Source: Lewinella sp. IMCC34183
Lineage (GTDB): Bacteria; Bacteroidota; Bacteroidia; Chitinophagales; Saprospiraceae
NCBI RefSeq assembly: GCF_003390915.1
Contig: NZ_QMEM01000003.1
Coordinates: 310,001 to 374,000, forward strand
Length of the DNA stretch: 64,000 bases
Direction: 5' to 3'
The translations under genes were made by a program, and so were the position numbers. Of the stretch, positions 43,204 to 52,217 are shown piece after piece. The notes beneath the pieces are model-generated. The model was not told the DNA's origin, made no database searches, and was given only the letters and a program-made list of their open reading frames with translations. The stretch's first letter is position 1; each line of letters starts with the position of its first letter.

Positions 43204-43608
43204 CTAGTCACGCGTCGCCGTAATCTTACAATTCGTACCGAGACCGTTGCTTTCAACAATCTCCTCCAACGTCAGGTCGTCACCATCCAATTCGATCCCC
43301 AGGGAATAGTATTCATCTTGCTCCGTCAGTACCACGCTTACGGTGCATCCCACGGGCGTCTGGGGGTTAGTGAAACTTACGATTGTGGAACTGGTTTCGT
43401 ATCCTACCAGAATATCCTCATCCCCACTAGCCGTGATTGTGACCGTGACATCTTCCACATCACCATCGCAGTTGATAGTACCCGATTATTCTCTTACAAA
43501 GCTACTCTGGTTACAGACCGGCATCACGTCGTCATCATCCTTCTCACACGCCGAGAAAGTCAGTACCGCAGCCAGGAAGAAAAGAAAGTTTAGTTGCGAA
43601 AGCTTCAT
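43204..43608 (-). pseudogene. lipoprotein gene interrupted by an in-frame TAA
   Basis: Reading on the minus strand from 43608, the frame encodes a lipoprotein signal (FFLAAVLTFSAC), then EKDDDDVMPVCNQSSFVRE. A TAA stop follows at 43488-43486, and the frame then continues open to a TAG at 43204 with a beta-rich, acidic sequence (VEDVTVTITASGDED, SLGIELDGDDLTLEE). The two halves read as one exported protein of about 134 residues with one nonsense codon between them. It may be a true pseudogene, a sequencing error, or a 40-residue truncated lipoprotein. No family is recognised; the base composition is more AT-rich than its neighbours. Confidence 0.7.
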
Positions 43609-43886
43609 ATAATAATATTTTGAAGTGAGGAAAACTGAATACAGTATTTTCAATCGTAGTAGTTGACGTGCCGAAGACACCCAGAATTGAAGCTTGGCAT
43701 GATACGCGTGGGCTGTATGTTACGAACCGTAACCTTTATGTTCTGAACGGAATTTTGTCGGCACTGGGCGAGCCCGGCCCGTGGTCCGGCGATCGATCTC
43801 ATTACCCACCGGGCGGCAGACAACAACTTGCCTTACACATATTTTGCAGATTAGATGCCTGGTTTCTCCCGGTCACCCTGCTTCGG

Positions 43887-45719
43887 TTACACCTCCTGCA
43901 ACTCCACCAGCTTGCGGTACGCGCCACCCCGCTCCAGCAACTCCCGGTGGGTACCGCGCTCGACGATGCGGCCCCGGTTGAGGACGACGATCTGGTCGGC
44001 GTTCTGGATGGTACTCAGGCGGTGGGCGATCACCAGAGCCGTGCGGTTCTGCATCAGCCGCTGCAGGGCCTCCTGCACGAGGCGTTCCGACTCACTGTCG
44101 AGGGCGGAGGTGGCCTCGTCGAGGATGAGGATATCCGGATTACGGAGTACGGCCCGGGCAATGGTGATGCGCTGTCGCTGTCCGCCGCTGAGCTTGGTAC
44201 CACGGTCGCCGATGTTGGACTGGTAGCCGCCCGGCATGGCGGCAATAAAGTCGTGGGCGTTGGCTACGCGGGCCGCTTCCTCCACCTGCTGCGGCGTGAC
44301 GTCGCGCATGCCGAAGACGATGTTGTTGTAGATCGTATCGTTGAAGAGGATCGCCTCCTGGCTCACGATGCCGAAGTGGGAGCGGAGCTCTTCCAGGGAA
44401 AAAGTACGTAGGTCGCGCCCGTCCAAAGTGATGTGTCCGGTAGTAGGGTCGTAAAAGCGCGGCAGGAGGTCCGCGATGGTACTCTTGCCGCCGCCGCTTG
44501 CCCCGGCCAGGGCCACGACCTGCCCGCGGGGAATGCTGAGGTCGATCCCGTGTAGTACCTCCGGCCCGTCTGCCCGGTAGCGGAAACCGACGTCGTGAAA
44601 GCGGATACCCGACCGGTCGTCCGTTAGGGATGGCCCCGGCACCTGCGCCGCGGCGCCCGCCAGCGTGAGGGGGTTCTGCACGTCCAGCACCGACTCCACC
44701 CGCTCCAGCGCGCCGAGGCCCTTTTGGACGTTGTACCACGCCTTGCTGAAGTTCTTGGCGGGGTCGATGACCATGTAGAAGGCAAAGATGAAGGCGATGA
44801 AGGTGCCCGCCTCCATCGTGCCCGCGAATACCTCCCGGGAACCGTAGAGCAGCAGCAGGGCAACGGTAGCGATGCCCAGAAACTCGGTGAGCGGGCTCGA
44901 CAGGTCACGGCGCCACAGCAGCCGGATCAGCTTGTGGCGGTAGGTATTGTTTAGCTTGGCGAAGCGCTGCGACTGGTAGTCCTCCGCCCCGAACGACTTG
45001 ATGATGCGCAGTCCGCCCAGGCTCTCCTCGGTGCGGCTGACGATGTCGCCCAGCGTTTCCTGTACCTCGCCGCTGCTGCGCTTAAGCCGCTTGCCGATGC
45101 CGCCGATCACCACGCCGGTGAAGATCATCAGCCCGAAGACAAACAGCGTCAGGGAGGGGCTCACAAAAATCATGAAGGTCAGCGACCCGATGATGATGAA
45201 GGGCTCGCGGAATATGGCCTCCAGCACGTTAAGGATGCTGCTTTCCACCTCCTGCACGTCGCCGGTGATGCGGCTCAGCAGGTTGCCCTTGCGCTCCTCG
45301 GTGAAGTAGCCGAGCGGCAGGTGCAGCAGGTGAGTATAGAGCTCGTTGCGCAGATCGCGGATGATGCCGTTGCGTACCGGCGACATGAAGAAGAGCGCCA
45401 GGTAGCGGAACAGGTTCTTCAGCAGGAAGGACAGCAGGATCAGTCCGCAGACGTACAGCAGCGCGTTCTCCCGCCCCTGCTCGGTGATCCACTGCGTCAC
45501 GACGTACCCGCCGTACTGCTCCAGCTCGTCCAGCGAACGCAGGTGCTCGGGGGCTACGGTCACCGGTTCGGTCTGCTCGAACAACAGGTTGAAGAAGGGC
45601 GTAAAGATCGGGATCGACACCACCGTAAAGACCGCCGTAAGGACATTGCATACGATGGCCAGGGCGACGAGCCCGCGGTAGTTACCCATATAGCCCAGTA
45701 GGCGGCGGAAGGAGGACAT
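43887..45719 (-). CDS. MsbA-like ABC exporter, fused permease-ATPase
   Basis: 610 residues with an N-terminal transmembrane domain of six helices (about 1-330) and a C-terminal ATPase. The ATPase holds Walker A GASGGGKST, the signature LSGGQRQR, Walker B ILILDEAT and the H-loop IAHRLS. The arrangement is that of MsbA/multidrug half-transporters that act as homodimers; lipid or drug export is possible. An in-frame start nine codons upstream was not used because MSSFRRLLGYM is the natural beginning. The broken lipoprotein gene lies 278 bp downstream on the same strand; the gap between them shows nothing recognisable. Confidence 0.92.
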   Translation of the reverse strand: MSSFRRLLGYMGNYRGLVALAIVCNVLTAVFTVVSIPIFTPFFNLLFEQTEPVTVAPEHLRSLDELEQYGGYVVTQWITEQGRENALLYVCGLILLSFLLKNLFRYLALFFMSPVRNGIIRDLRNELYTHLLHLPLGYFTEERKGNLLSRITGDVQEVESSILNVLEAIFREPFIIIGSLTFMIFVSPSLTLFVFGLMIFTGVVIGGIGKRLKRSSGEVQETLGDIVSRTEESLGGLRIIKSFGAEDYQSQRFAKLNNTYRHKLIRLLWRRDLSSPLTEFLGIATVALLLLYGSREVFAGTMEAGTFIAFIFAFYMVIDPAKNFSKAWYNVQKGLGALERVESVLDVQNPLTLAGAAAQVPGPSLTDDRSGIRFHDVGFRYRADGPEVLHGIDLSIPRGQVVALAGASGGGKSTIADLLPRFYDPTTGHITLDGRDLRTFSLEELRSHFGIVSQEAILFNDTIYNNIVFGMRDVTPQQVEEAARVANAHDFIAAMPGGYQSNIGDRGTKLSGGQRQRITIARAVLRNPDILILDEATSALDSESERLVQEALQRLMQNRTALVIAHRLSTIQNADQIVVLNRGRIVERGTHRELLERGGAYRKLVELQEV

Positions 45720-45817
45720 GGGGTAAAGGTAGGTAGCGGTCAGCACGTAGCTTGTAGCGGGCAGGCAGTAGCTTGTGGTCTCCTACTGGCAACAAACTAC
45801 CCGCTACTCCCTGGCTT

Positions 45818-46501
45818 ATGGCAAGAATAGAGCCCCACACCTACGCCTTCCTCCGCGACCTGGCCGCCCACAACGACCGCGACTGGTTTAATGATAACAA
45901 AGACCGGTACACGGCCGCCCGCGCAAACGTGGCCGACTTTGCCGATGAGTTACTTACCAGGCTCCGCCGGACCGACGTCATCAGCACCGAGGACGGGAAG
46001 AGGGCACTGTTTCGCATCTACCGCGACGTTCGCTTCAGCAAAAACAAGCTACCATACAAGACCAACATCGCCGGCAGTTTTACCCGCGACGGGCTGGCGC
46101 GCCGCGGCGGCTACTACTTCACGCTGTCGCCGGAGCGCAACTCCGTCGGCGGTGGTTTCTACGGCATCGAGCGCGACGACCTGAAACGCATCCGCGAGGA
46201 ACTGGGCGCGGACGCAGGTGCCATGCGGGAGATCCTGGGCGCCAAGGAATTTGGCAGGTTGTACGGCAACCTCCGCGGGGAACAGCTGAAAACCGCCCCG
46301 CAGGGGTACCCCCGCGATCACCCGGACATCGACCTGCTGCGGTACAAGCAGTTCTACGCCACCCGCGAGTTCACGGAGGCGGAGGTGCTGGACCCCTCCT
46401 TCATCGATCGGGCGGAAGAGACGCTGCTCGGGTTGCGGCCCTTCTTCGACTACTTCAGTGAGGTACTGACCACCGACGCCAACGGGGAAAGCCTGCTCTG
46501 A
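45818..46501 (+). CDS. DUF2461 domain protein
   Basis: 227 residues that match DUF2461 along their full length: the N-terminal FLRDLAAHNDRDWFNDNKDRY, then RIYRDVRFSKNKLPYKTN, and GGYYFTLSPERNSVGGGFYG in the middle. The family is common and its function is unknown. There is no signal peptide. The gene is divergent from the ABC exporter and about 80 bp upstream of the glycosyltransferase gene. Confidence 0.88.
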   Translation: MARIEPHTYAFLRDLAAHNDRDWFNDNKDRYTAARANVADFADELLTRLRRTDVISTEDGKRALFRIYRDVRFSKNKLPYKTNIAGSFTRDGLARRGGYYFTLSPERNSVGGGFYGIERDDLKRIREELGADAGAMREILGAKEFGRLYGNLRGEQLKTAPQGYPRDHPDIDLLRYKQFYATREFTEAEVLDPSFIDRAEETLLGLRPFFDYFSEVLTTDANGESLL

Positions 46502-46583
46502 GCAACTGCTACGACGACAAGGCCTATACTTACGCCCCGGAACGGAGCCCCGCCCCCGTGAATAACCGTAAACCACCACCCGC

Positions 46584-47717
46584 ATGAGCGACCGTCCCCC
46601 CTCGCTGCTGGTCGTATCCGACTACCGCGACAGCCTCAACGCCGTACGCCCCGAGGGGCGGTGGTGGATCGAGCTGCGCGAGCATTTCGGCTACCGCATC
46701 ACCCTGATGACGCGCCGGCAGGGCGCCCACTACCTGGAGGAAGTAGAGCGCGCCGGCGTGACCATCATCGACTGGCACCCGGAAAGCAAATTCGGCGGCT
46801 CCGACCGCGATCGCATTCGCGAAGAGTTGGAGCGCGGCGACTACGACCTGCTCCACCTGTTCAACAACAAGGCCATCGTGGCCGGCCTGCGCGCGGCGCG
46901 CAACTGGCCGGGCAAGGTGGTTACCTACCGCGGCTTTACCGGGAATATGCACTGGTGGGATCCTACGGCCTACTTCAAGCACTTGCATCCGCGGGTGGAC
47001 CTGATCACCTGCGTAAGTCAGGCGGTGAAGGACGACCTGGATCGGCAGCTCTTCCTCGATTCCGCCAAGACCGTCGTCGTGGGCAAGGGACACGATCCCG
47101 CCTGGTACGCCGACGTGGCCCCGCGCGACCTGCACGCGGAGTTCGACATCCCCGCCGGCCACCTGGTACTAATCGTCGTGGCCAACGCCCGCCGCATGAA
47201 GGGCATGGAATACCTCGCCACCGCCATACGCTGGCTGCCCGCCGAGCTGCCCCTGCATTTCCTGTTCGTCGGCCGCGGCCTGGGGGACGACAACGACCTT
47301 CGTGCCGGACTGGCGGATAGCCCCTACCACGACGACGAGGACTACACCTTTACCGGCTGGCGGGGCGACGTACTGGAACTGCTGGCCGCGGCGGACATCA
47401 GCCTGCTGCCCAGCGTCAAGGGGGAGGGACTGAGCAAGGTCCTGCTGGAAAGTATGTTCCTCGGCCGGCCGACCATCATGACCGACATCGGCGGCAACCG
47501 CGGGTTAGGCGTGGACGGGGAAACGGCCCTCATCATCCCCCCGCGCGACGAACAGGCGCTGAAGGATGCCATCGTGCGTCTCGTGGAGGACGACGAACTG
47601 CGCGACCGGATCGGGCGGGCGGGAGCCGGCTACGTACGCGAGCACTACCGTAGCGACCACACGGCCCGGCAACTGGACGCCGCGTACCGGCGCGTGCTGG
47701 CCAGGCCGAGGGGATAA
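46584..47717 (+). CDS. GT4-type glycosyltransferase
   Basis: 377 residues with the two Rossmann domains of GT-B enzymes. The C-terminal half has the GT4 features: ADISLLPSVKGEGLSKVLLESM (nucleotide-sugar binding, with the E-x7-E-like pair), FVGRGLGDDNDL and a final REHYRSDHTARQLDAAY. It is predicted to add a sugar to a lipid or polysaccharide acceptor in the cytoplasm or at the inner membrane. There is no other glycan gene beside it, so the pathway is unknown. Confidence 0.87.
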   Translation: MSDRPPSLLVVSDYRDSLNAVRPEGRWWIELREHFGYRITLMTRRQGAHYLEEVERAGVTIIDWHPESKFGGSDRDRIREELERGDYDLLHLFNNKAIVAGLRAARNWPGKVVTYRGFTGNMHWWDPTAYFKHLHPRVDLITCVSQAVKDDLDRQLFLDSAKTVVVGKGHDPAWYADVAPRDLHAEFDIPAGHLVLIVVANARRMKGMEYLATAIRWLPAELPLHFLFVGRGLGDDNDLRAGLADSPYHDDEDYTFTGWRGDVLELLAAADISLLPSVKGEGLSKVLLESMFLGRPTIMTDIGGNRGLGVDGETALIIPPRDEQALKDAIVRLVEDDELRDRIGRAGAGYVREHYRSDHTARQLDAAYRRVLARPRG

Positions 47718-47774
47718 GGGGGCATTTTTTTAATTTCCGGTGTGCTGCTTACCTTACCACATCAAAGTCTATCC

Positions 47775-48548
47775 ATGCTCAGCAAATACTCCCTGTTCCT
47801 TTTTCCTCTCTTCCTGACTGCCTGCGGCCCTGCCGCGGTGTCCGCCGACGCCGATTCGCAGCCCCAAACCGGGGACATGGCCACCGAGGAATCCGCGTCC
47901 ACCAGGAACGGCGAATGGACCGAGCTCATGCCCGATGGCAATCTCGACGCCTGGCACTCCTACGGACAGGACGAAGTCGGCGATGCCTGGAAGGTGGACG
48001 AAGACGGGGCCATCTACCTCGACACCAGCAACAAGGGCGAGCACGGGGTCGTGGGTGGCGGTGACCTGACCACCGACGAAACCTACAGCAACTACGAACT
48101 CGAACTCGAGTGGAAGATCGGAGACTGCGGCAACAGCGGTATCATCTACAACGTCAACGAGGAAGGAGAGCAGGGCGCATCCTACATGACCGGTCCGGAA
48201 ATGCAGATCGTGGATAACGCCTGCCACCCCGACGCCAAGATCGTGAAGCACCGGGCGGGTGACCTGTACGACCTGCAGACCGGAGAACCGGAGAACGTCA
48301 AGCCCGCGGGCGAATGGAACTCCGTGCGCCTGGTCGTCACGGACGGCCGCGTCGAGCAGTGGCAAAACGGCGAACGGGTCGTCTCCTACGCGAACAACGG
48401 CCCCGAGTGGGACGCGATGATCGCCGATTCCAAATTCAAGGACTGGGGCAGCTTCGGCAGCTACACCTCCGGCAAGATTGCGCTGCAGGATCACGGTGAC
48501 CCGGTCTGGTTCCGCAATGTCCGCATCCGGGAACTGAGCGGCAAATAA
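47775..48548 (+). CDS. DUF1080 (3-keto-disaccharide hydrolase-like) lipoprotein
   Basis: 257 residues: lipoprotein signal (LFLFPLFLTAC, Cys about residue 17), a linker, then a concanavalin-like DUF1080 domain (about 45-257). Typical features are LMPDGNLDAWHSYG, YELELEWKIGDCGNSGIIYNV and GKIALQDHGDPVWFRNVRI. Members act on 3-keto-glycosides in the periplasm or at the surface. An MFS transporter gene follows after 27 bp, suggesting sugar hydrolysis outside and uptake by the partner. The ATG at 47775 was chosen for the signal peptide. Confidence 0.9.
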   Translation: MLSKYSLFLFPLFLTACGPAAVSADADSQPQTGDMATEESASTRNGEWTELMPDGNLDAWHSYGQDEVGDAWKVDEDGAIYLDTSNKGEHGVVGGGDLTTDETYSNYELELEWKIGDCGNSGIIYNVNEEGEQGASYMTGPEMQIVDNACHPDAKIVKHRAGDLYDLQTGEPENVKPAGEWNSVRLVVTDGRVEQWQNGERVVSYANNGPEWDAMIADSKFKDWGSFGSYTSGKIALQDHGDPVWFRNVRIRELSGK

Positions 48549-48575
48549 CCATTAACAAGTAAAAACAGATCGATT

Positions 48576-49871
48576 ATGTACGTTGAAAACACCCAGGCGG
48601 GCGCCGCCGCCGGCATCCCGGCCAACCGCGACCGGTTATTCCTGGCGGCCTGTGTATCCCTGGTAGTTACGTCGATGACGTTCGCCATCCGGGCCGGTAT
48701 TCTCACCGAACTTGGCACCACCTTCCAACTCACCGGTCCCGAGCTGGGCTGGGTAAACTCCATGGCCTTTCTCGGCTTCCCGATCGCCATGGTGATCGGT
48801 GGCCTCCTGTACAATAACATCGGCCCCCGCAATATGCTCTGGACGGCCTTTGTGTGTCACCTGCTCGGCCTGGTACTGACGATTACAGCCGGTGGTTTTT
48901 GGGGGCTGATCATCTCTACCTTCTTCATCGGTTTTGCCAACGGCTCGGTCGAGGCGGCCTGTAACCCGATGGTGGCGGACATGTACCCCGAGAAGAAGAC
49001 CCAGATGCTCAACCGCTTCCACGTGTGGTTCCCCGGCGGTATCGTGATCGGCTCCCTGATCGCCCGTTTCTTCGGTGACACGCTGGGCTGGCAGGGGCTG
49101 ATCGCTACGATGTTCGTCCCCACGATCATCTACGCGATCCTGATCTTCGGTCAGGAGTTTCCCAAGGCCAACGCCATTAGCAACGATACCCGGGAGAACA
49201 TCCGCAGCCTGGTCAATCCGCTCTTTCTCTTCATCGTACTGTGTATGACCCTGACGGCTACCACGGAATTCAGTACCACGCAGTGGGTAGAGAAGATCCT
49301 CGGGGCCAGTGGGGCCAGCCCGATGATCGTACTGGCGCTCGTAACGGGCCTGATGGCCGTCGGACGCTTCTTTGCCGGCCCGATCGTCCACAACTTCAAC
49401 CCTACCGGGGTACTGCTCATCAGCGCCGTGGTATCCACCCTCGGTATTTACCTGCTGAGTACGCTCGAGGGCGGCATGGTGTACGCCGCGGCGATCGTCT
49501 TTGCCCTCGGTATCTGCTACTTCTGGCCCACCATGATCGGCTTCGTTGGCGAGTATATTCCGCAGACGGGCGCTCTGGGCATGTCGCTGGTCGGCGGTGC
49601 CGGCATGCTGGCCCAGGTCATGTGGAACCCCATCATCGGCGGCTGGCTCGACGAAGCCAAGGCTTCGGCCGAGATCGCCGGGGCTACGGGTGCCGAGGCG
49701 GACATCATCGCCGGACAGGCTACGTTGTCTACCATGATGTGGTTCCCGATCATCCTGATCGTACTCTTTTCGGGACTGTACTTCTACATGCGGAACCGGA
49801 CCAACAAGGTGCCCGCCGACGAGGCGATCCTGAATCCGGACGCCATGTCGACCCCGGGTTCCGCGCGGTAA
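48576..49871 (+). CDS. MFS transporter, sugar/nucleoside type
   Basis: 431 residues with about twelve membrane segments. It shows MFS features such as the loop YNNIGPRNMLWTAF between helices 2 and 3, a conserved N-terminal half beginning LFLAACVSLVVTSMTFAIR, and a WFPGGIVIGSLIARF segment. This type accompanies DUF1080 and other sugar genes in Bacteroidota and probably imports a mono- or disaccharide. It is 27 bp after the DUF1080 gene and ends 25 bp before a strong terminator, so the two form a likely two-gene operon. Confidence 0.87.
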   Translation: MYVENTQAGAAAGIPANRDRLFLAACVSLVVTSMTFAIRAGILTELGTTFQLTGPELGWVNSMAFLGFPIAMVIGGLLYNNIGPRNMLWTAFVCHLLGLVLTITAGGFWGLIISTFFIGFANGSVEAACNPMVADMYPEKKTQMLNRFHVWFPGGIVIGSLIARFFGDTLGWQGLIATMFVPTIIYAILIFGQEFPKANAISNDTRENIRSLVNPLFLFIVLCMTLTATTEFSTTQWVEKILGASGASPMIVLALVTGLMAVGRFFAGPIVHNFNPTGVLLISAVVSTLGIYLLSTLEGGMVYAAAIVFALGICYFWPTMIGFVGEYIPQTGALGMSLVGGAGMLAQVMWNPIIGGWLDEAKASAEIAGATGAEADIIAGQATLSTMMWFPIILIVLFSGLYFYMRNRTNKVPADEAILNPDAMSTPGSAR

Positions 49872-49896
49872 ATCCACGCTACCGTCCTACGGAATC

Positions 49897-49937
49897 AAAA
49901 ACGCCCGCTCCGAACGCTGTTCGGGGCGGGCGTTTTT
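49897..49937 (+). terminator. bidirectional intrinsic terminator after the MFS gene
   Basis: AAAAACGCCCGC and GCGGGCGTTTTT (12 bp) continue through a T-G pair into CCGAAC/GTTCGG closed by a GCT loop, giving about 19 stacked pairs. The A run on one side and the T run on the other let it act in both directions. Confidence 0.92.
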
Positions 49938-50433
49938 GGTTGCTGTACACCGGATGGCCTTCGGGGAAGGTCAGTCGGACGTGGTAATGTCCCCCTGCGC
50001 GCGCTGTACGGTCTTCCGGGCCAGTAAGGCCGGGCGGTACCGCGACAGCTTCGTAACCGACGGCGCCGGTTGCTGCCCCCCCTTCGCTTTACTACAGCGG
50101 TTAGTCCCTTCGTGCGCAGGTTAACTACGGCGTAAGTGGGGCGCAGAGAGGAACGCGCAGCCTCCCTACGCAGTTAGGGTGGAGAGCCGGGTTTGCGGAT
50201 ACCCTGAGGCTGCGGTGGGTAACGACGGCGGGCGAATGGGATGGCTATTAGCTGTTCTTTCCGTCTGCGTGCTCGTGGAGGGCATCGTAGGGCGCTACCG
50301 GGCGTGGCCTTTACGACCTACCCTACCCCGACGATAACACCACGCGGCGTAGCATAGGATCCTGGTGCGCTTTCCAAAAGGCCGAGGCTGTATTGAGTCT
50401 TCTAATCAGGGGCTATCTGCTGATGGCTAAACA
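49938..50433. other. 500-bp stretch without a recognisable gene
   Basis: Lying between two strong terminator hairpins, this stretch shows no protein-like frame, tRNA or repeat that I can support. It may contain decayed sequence. Confidence 0.4.
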
Positions 50434-50473
50434 CACGAAAGCCGCTCTTCCGGTAAGAAGAGCGGCTTTCGTG
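50434..50473 (-). terminator. 16-bp perfect hairpin downstream of the ExbD operon
   Basis: CACGAAAGCCGCTCTT (50434-50449) and its exact inverse complement (50458-50473) enclose an 8-base loop. It lies 32 bp after the stop of the last ExbD gene, read on the minus strand. No long T tract follows, so termination efficiency is uncertain. Confidence 0.75.
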
Positions 50474-50505
50474 GTAGCAGCGTGGCACGGTGCTGAGAAC
50501 CGGGC

Positions 50506-50982
50506 TTAGTCGAGTTCCGTGGCGCGGGTGCCGGCGCTGTAGTTGATCTTGAGCTGGTTGCTCTTGCGAAGCTTGGTCTTGACATCCTGAACGATGCCCA
50601 TGGTGACTTCGCCGTCGACCCGGAGGGAAGAGGTGATGCGCGAGCGCTTGGCTTCGGGGAGTTTTACTTTGTGCTGCTCGAGGAACAGGGGGATGTCGTC
50701 AACGCCGGAGATCTTGTCGCCGAGCTGGATGCGGGGCGAGGTACCGTAAACGGCTTGGTACTGCTGAGTGGGACGTCCCACGTAGATGTAGTTGACGAGT
50801 GACTTCTCGTCGAGCTTCGTGAGCTGGGTAGCTTCGGGGGTGTTGACCTGCAGTTTGAGGTCGGAGTCCCGGAGTACCGTAACCATCATGAAGAAGAAGA
50901 GGAGCATGAAGATGATATCGGGCAGGGAAGCCGTCGAGATAGCGGGGGATGACTTACCGCGCTTTTTGCTGAACTTAGCCAT
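50506..50982 (-). CDS. ExbD/TolR-family biopolymer transport protein (second copy)
   Basis: 158 residues: a short basic N-terminus (AKFSKKRGKSSPAIS), one membrane helix (about 24-42, PDIIFMLLFFFMMVTVL) with the Asp of the proton path (D in SLPDIIFM), and a periplasmic domain. It is the last gene of a leftward operon with ExbB-type, membrane-protein and ExbD-type genes, and pairs with the preceding ExbD paralogue (121 bp upstream). It should couple the proton gradient to TonB- or gliding-type outer-membrane work. Confidence 0.9.
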   Translation of the reverse strand: MAKFSKKRGKSSPAISTASLPDIIFMLLFFFMMVTVLRDSDLKLQVNTPEATQLTKLDEKSLVNYIYVGRPTQQYQAVYGTSPRIQLGDKISGVDDIPLFLEQHKVKLPEAKRSRITSSLRVDGEVTMGIVQDVKTKLRKSNQLKINYSAGTRATELD

Positions 50983-51103
50983 AATAGAGGTTTAACGGAG
51001 GGGTAACGGAGTACTGAGGGGTAGATGCGGCGGCGCACCGGTTTGGTGGGTAGTCAGGTAAAAAAGCGGGTCGGCCAGCGACTGACCGACCCGCCGGTTA
51101 AAC

Positions 51104-51661
51104 CTAATTTTCTTCACCGAAATTGGTGGGCTCGGCTTCGGACAGTACCATCGGGATGTCGTCCCGGATGGCCTTACGCTGCGCGAAGGGCATTTCCTCG
51201 GAGTAGGGTTCGCCGTAGCGACGCTGAGACAGCTCGTCCCACAATTCGTCGTAAGCGCCTTTCAGCTCGTTGTAAACGGCCAGGTAGGTATCATAGTCGG
51301 TACCGCGGTCGTTCTTGAGCGAGATGATGGCGTTACGCGGTCCTTCGGCGAGGTCGGGGCGGTTGGCGGGGTTCATGATGAACTCCTTGGCACGCTCCCG
51401 AAGTTCGCCGATGCGGGCCGGCTCGTCGCGGACGAGAAGCTGGTTCTGCGCGTTCACCAGTACGGAGAACACGTTCCGTTCCTTCAGCTTCGTGATATCG
51501 GGCTCTTCATCCGACCAGGGCGGCAACTTTACGAGGATACCCTTGTCTTCGGCGATGGTAGTGGTGACCAGGAAGAAGATCAGCAGCAGGAAGGCGATGT
51601 CCGCCATCGAGCCTGCGTTGATCTCGTTATTCATCCGGTCTCTCGTTTTGGTCTTAGCCAT
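51104..51661 (-). CDS. ExbD/TolR-family biopolymer transport protein (first copy)
   Basis: 185 residues with the same plan as its neighbour: a basic N-terminus, a single helix (about 17-37, SMADIAFLLLIFFLVTTTI) carrying the conserved Asp (MADIAF), and a longer periplasmic part with a Glu/Arg-rich C-terminal segment. Two different ExbD genes next to one ExbB suggest a hetero-oligomeric ExbD in the energising complex, as is common in Bacteroidota. Confidence 0.9.
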   Translation of the reverse strand: MAKTKTRDRMNNEINAGSMADIAFLLLIFFLVTTTIAEDKGILVKLPPWSDEEPDITKLKERNVFSVLVNAQNQLLVRDEPARIGELRERAKEFIMNPANRPDLAEGPRNAIISLKNDRGTDYDTYLAVYNELKGAYDELWDELSQRRYGEPYSEEMPFAQRKAIRDDIPMVLSEAEPTNFGEEN

Positions 51662-51683
51662 GGTCGTGGTCTGTGTTAGAGGG

Positions 51684-52190
51684 TTACTTGAAGATACTGC
51701 GGACGCCGAAAACGATCAGGGTCAGGATCGCCAGACCGATCATCACCAGGGCCGTTATGATGGAGCCACTGATGAATTTCAAATTACCTGGCGTAATCGT
51801 CGCTTCCTGGGAAGTTTCGAACTTGTCAATCGCGTTGGCGATCTCCGGGTCGTTCACTTCGCCGCTGGCCATCGAGTAGCCAACGAAGAGGATGATCAGG
51901 AGGAGCGCAAGCCCGGCGATGCCCTTGAGAGAGCCTTTCGGGTTGCTGGCCATTTGTACGACACCGAAGATTACAGCTACAACAAACGCCAGGGCGGTAA
52001 GGATTACCGAAATGGAGATGCCAAAGTTGAAAATGTCGGTTTCGTACGTTTCTGCCGTTTTATCGTTGGCCTGGAGCAATTCCAGGGTGGCGTCGTCGGC
52101 GGAGAAGATCGAAGCAAGGAAGATAATCGTAATCAGCACTCCAATCCCGAAGGCCAATGCTTGGCCGTACTTGTTCAAAAATGAATACAT
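51684..52190 (-). CDS. four-helix membrane protein of the ExbB/ExbD operon
   Basis: 168 residues with hydrophobic segments at about 10-28, 57-79, 91-108 and 142-166. Between helices 1 and 2 there is a polar loop, and between 3 and 4 an acidic one (ASGEVNDPEIANAIDKFE). I do not recognise a named family, but such a gene between ExbB and ExbD genes recurs in Bacteroidota clusters. It lies 27 bp after the ExbB-type gene and 22 bp before ExbD, so it is co-transcribed and probably part of, or an accessory to, the motor complex. Confidence 0.82.
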   Translation of the reverse strand: MYSFLNKYGQALAFGIGVLITIIFLASIFSADDATLELLQANDKTAETYETDIFNFGISISVILTALAFVVAVIFGVVQMASNPKGSLKGIAGLALLLIILFVGYSMASGEVNDPEIANAIDKFETSQEATITPGNLKFISGSIITALVMIGLAILTLIVFGVRSIFK

Positions 52191-52217
52191 AATTGATTGG
52201 ATTTTGCGGGCGACTGA

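Noticed and set aside
43008-43259. 83-codon minus-strand frame downstream of argH
   Set aside because: It overlaps the broken lipoprotein gene in another frame, is basic and shows no family features.
45720-45817. Imperfect inverted repeat (GTAGCGGG / CCCGCTAC) between the ABC exporter and DUF2461 genes
   Set aside because: The arms match over only about 8 bp with many mismatches beyond, so I do not call it a separate element.
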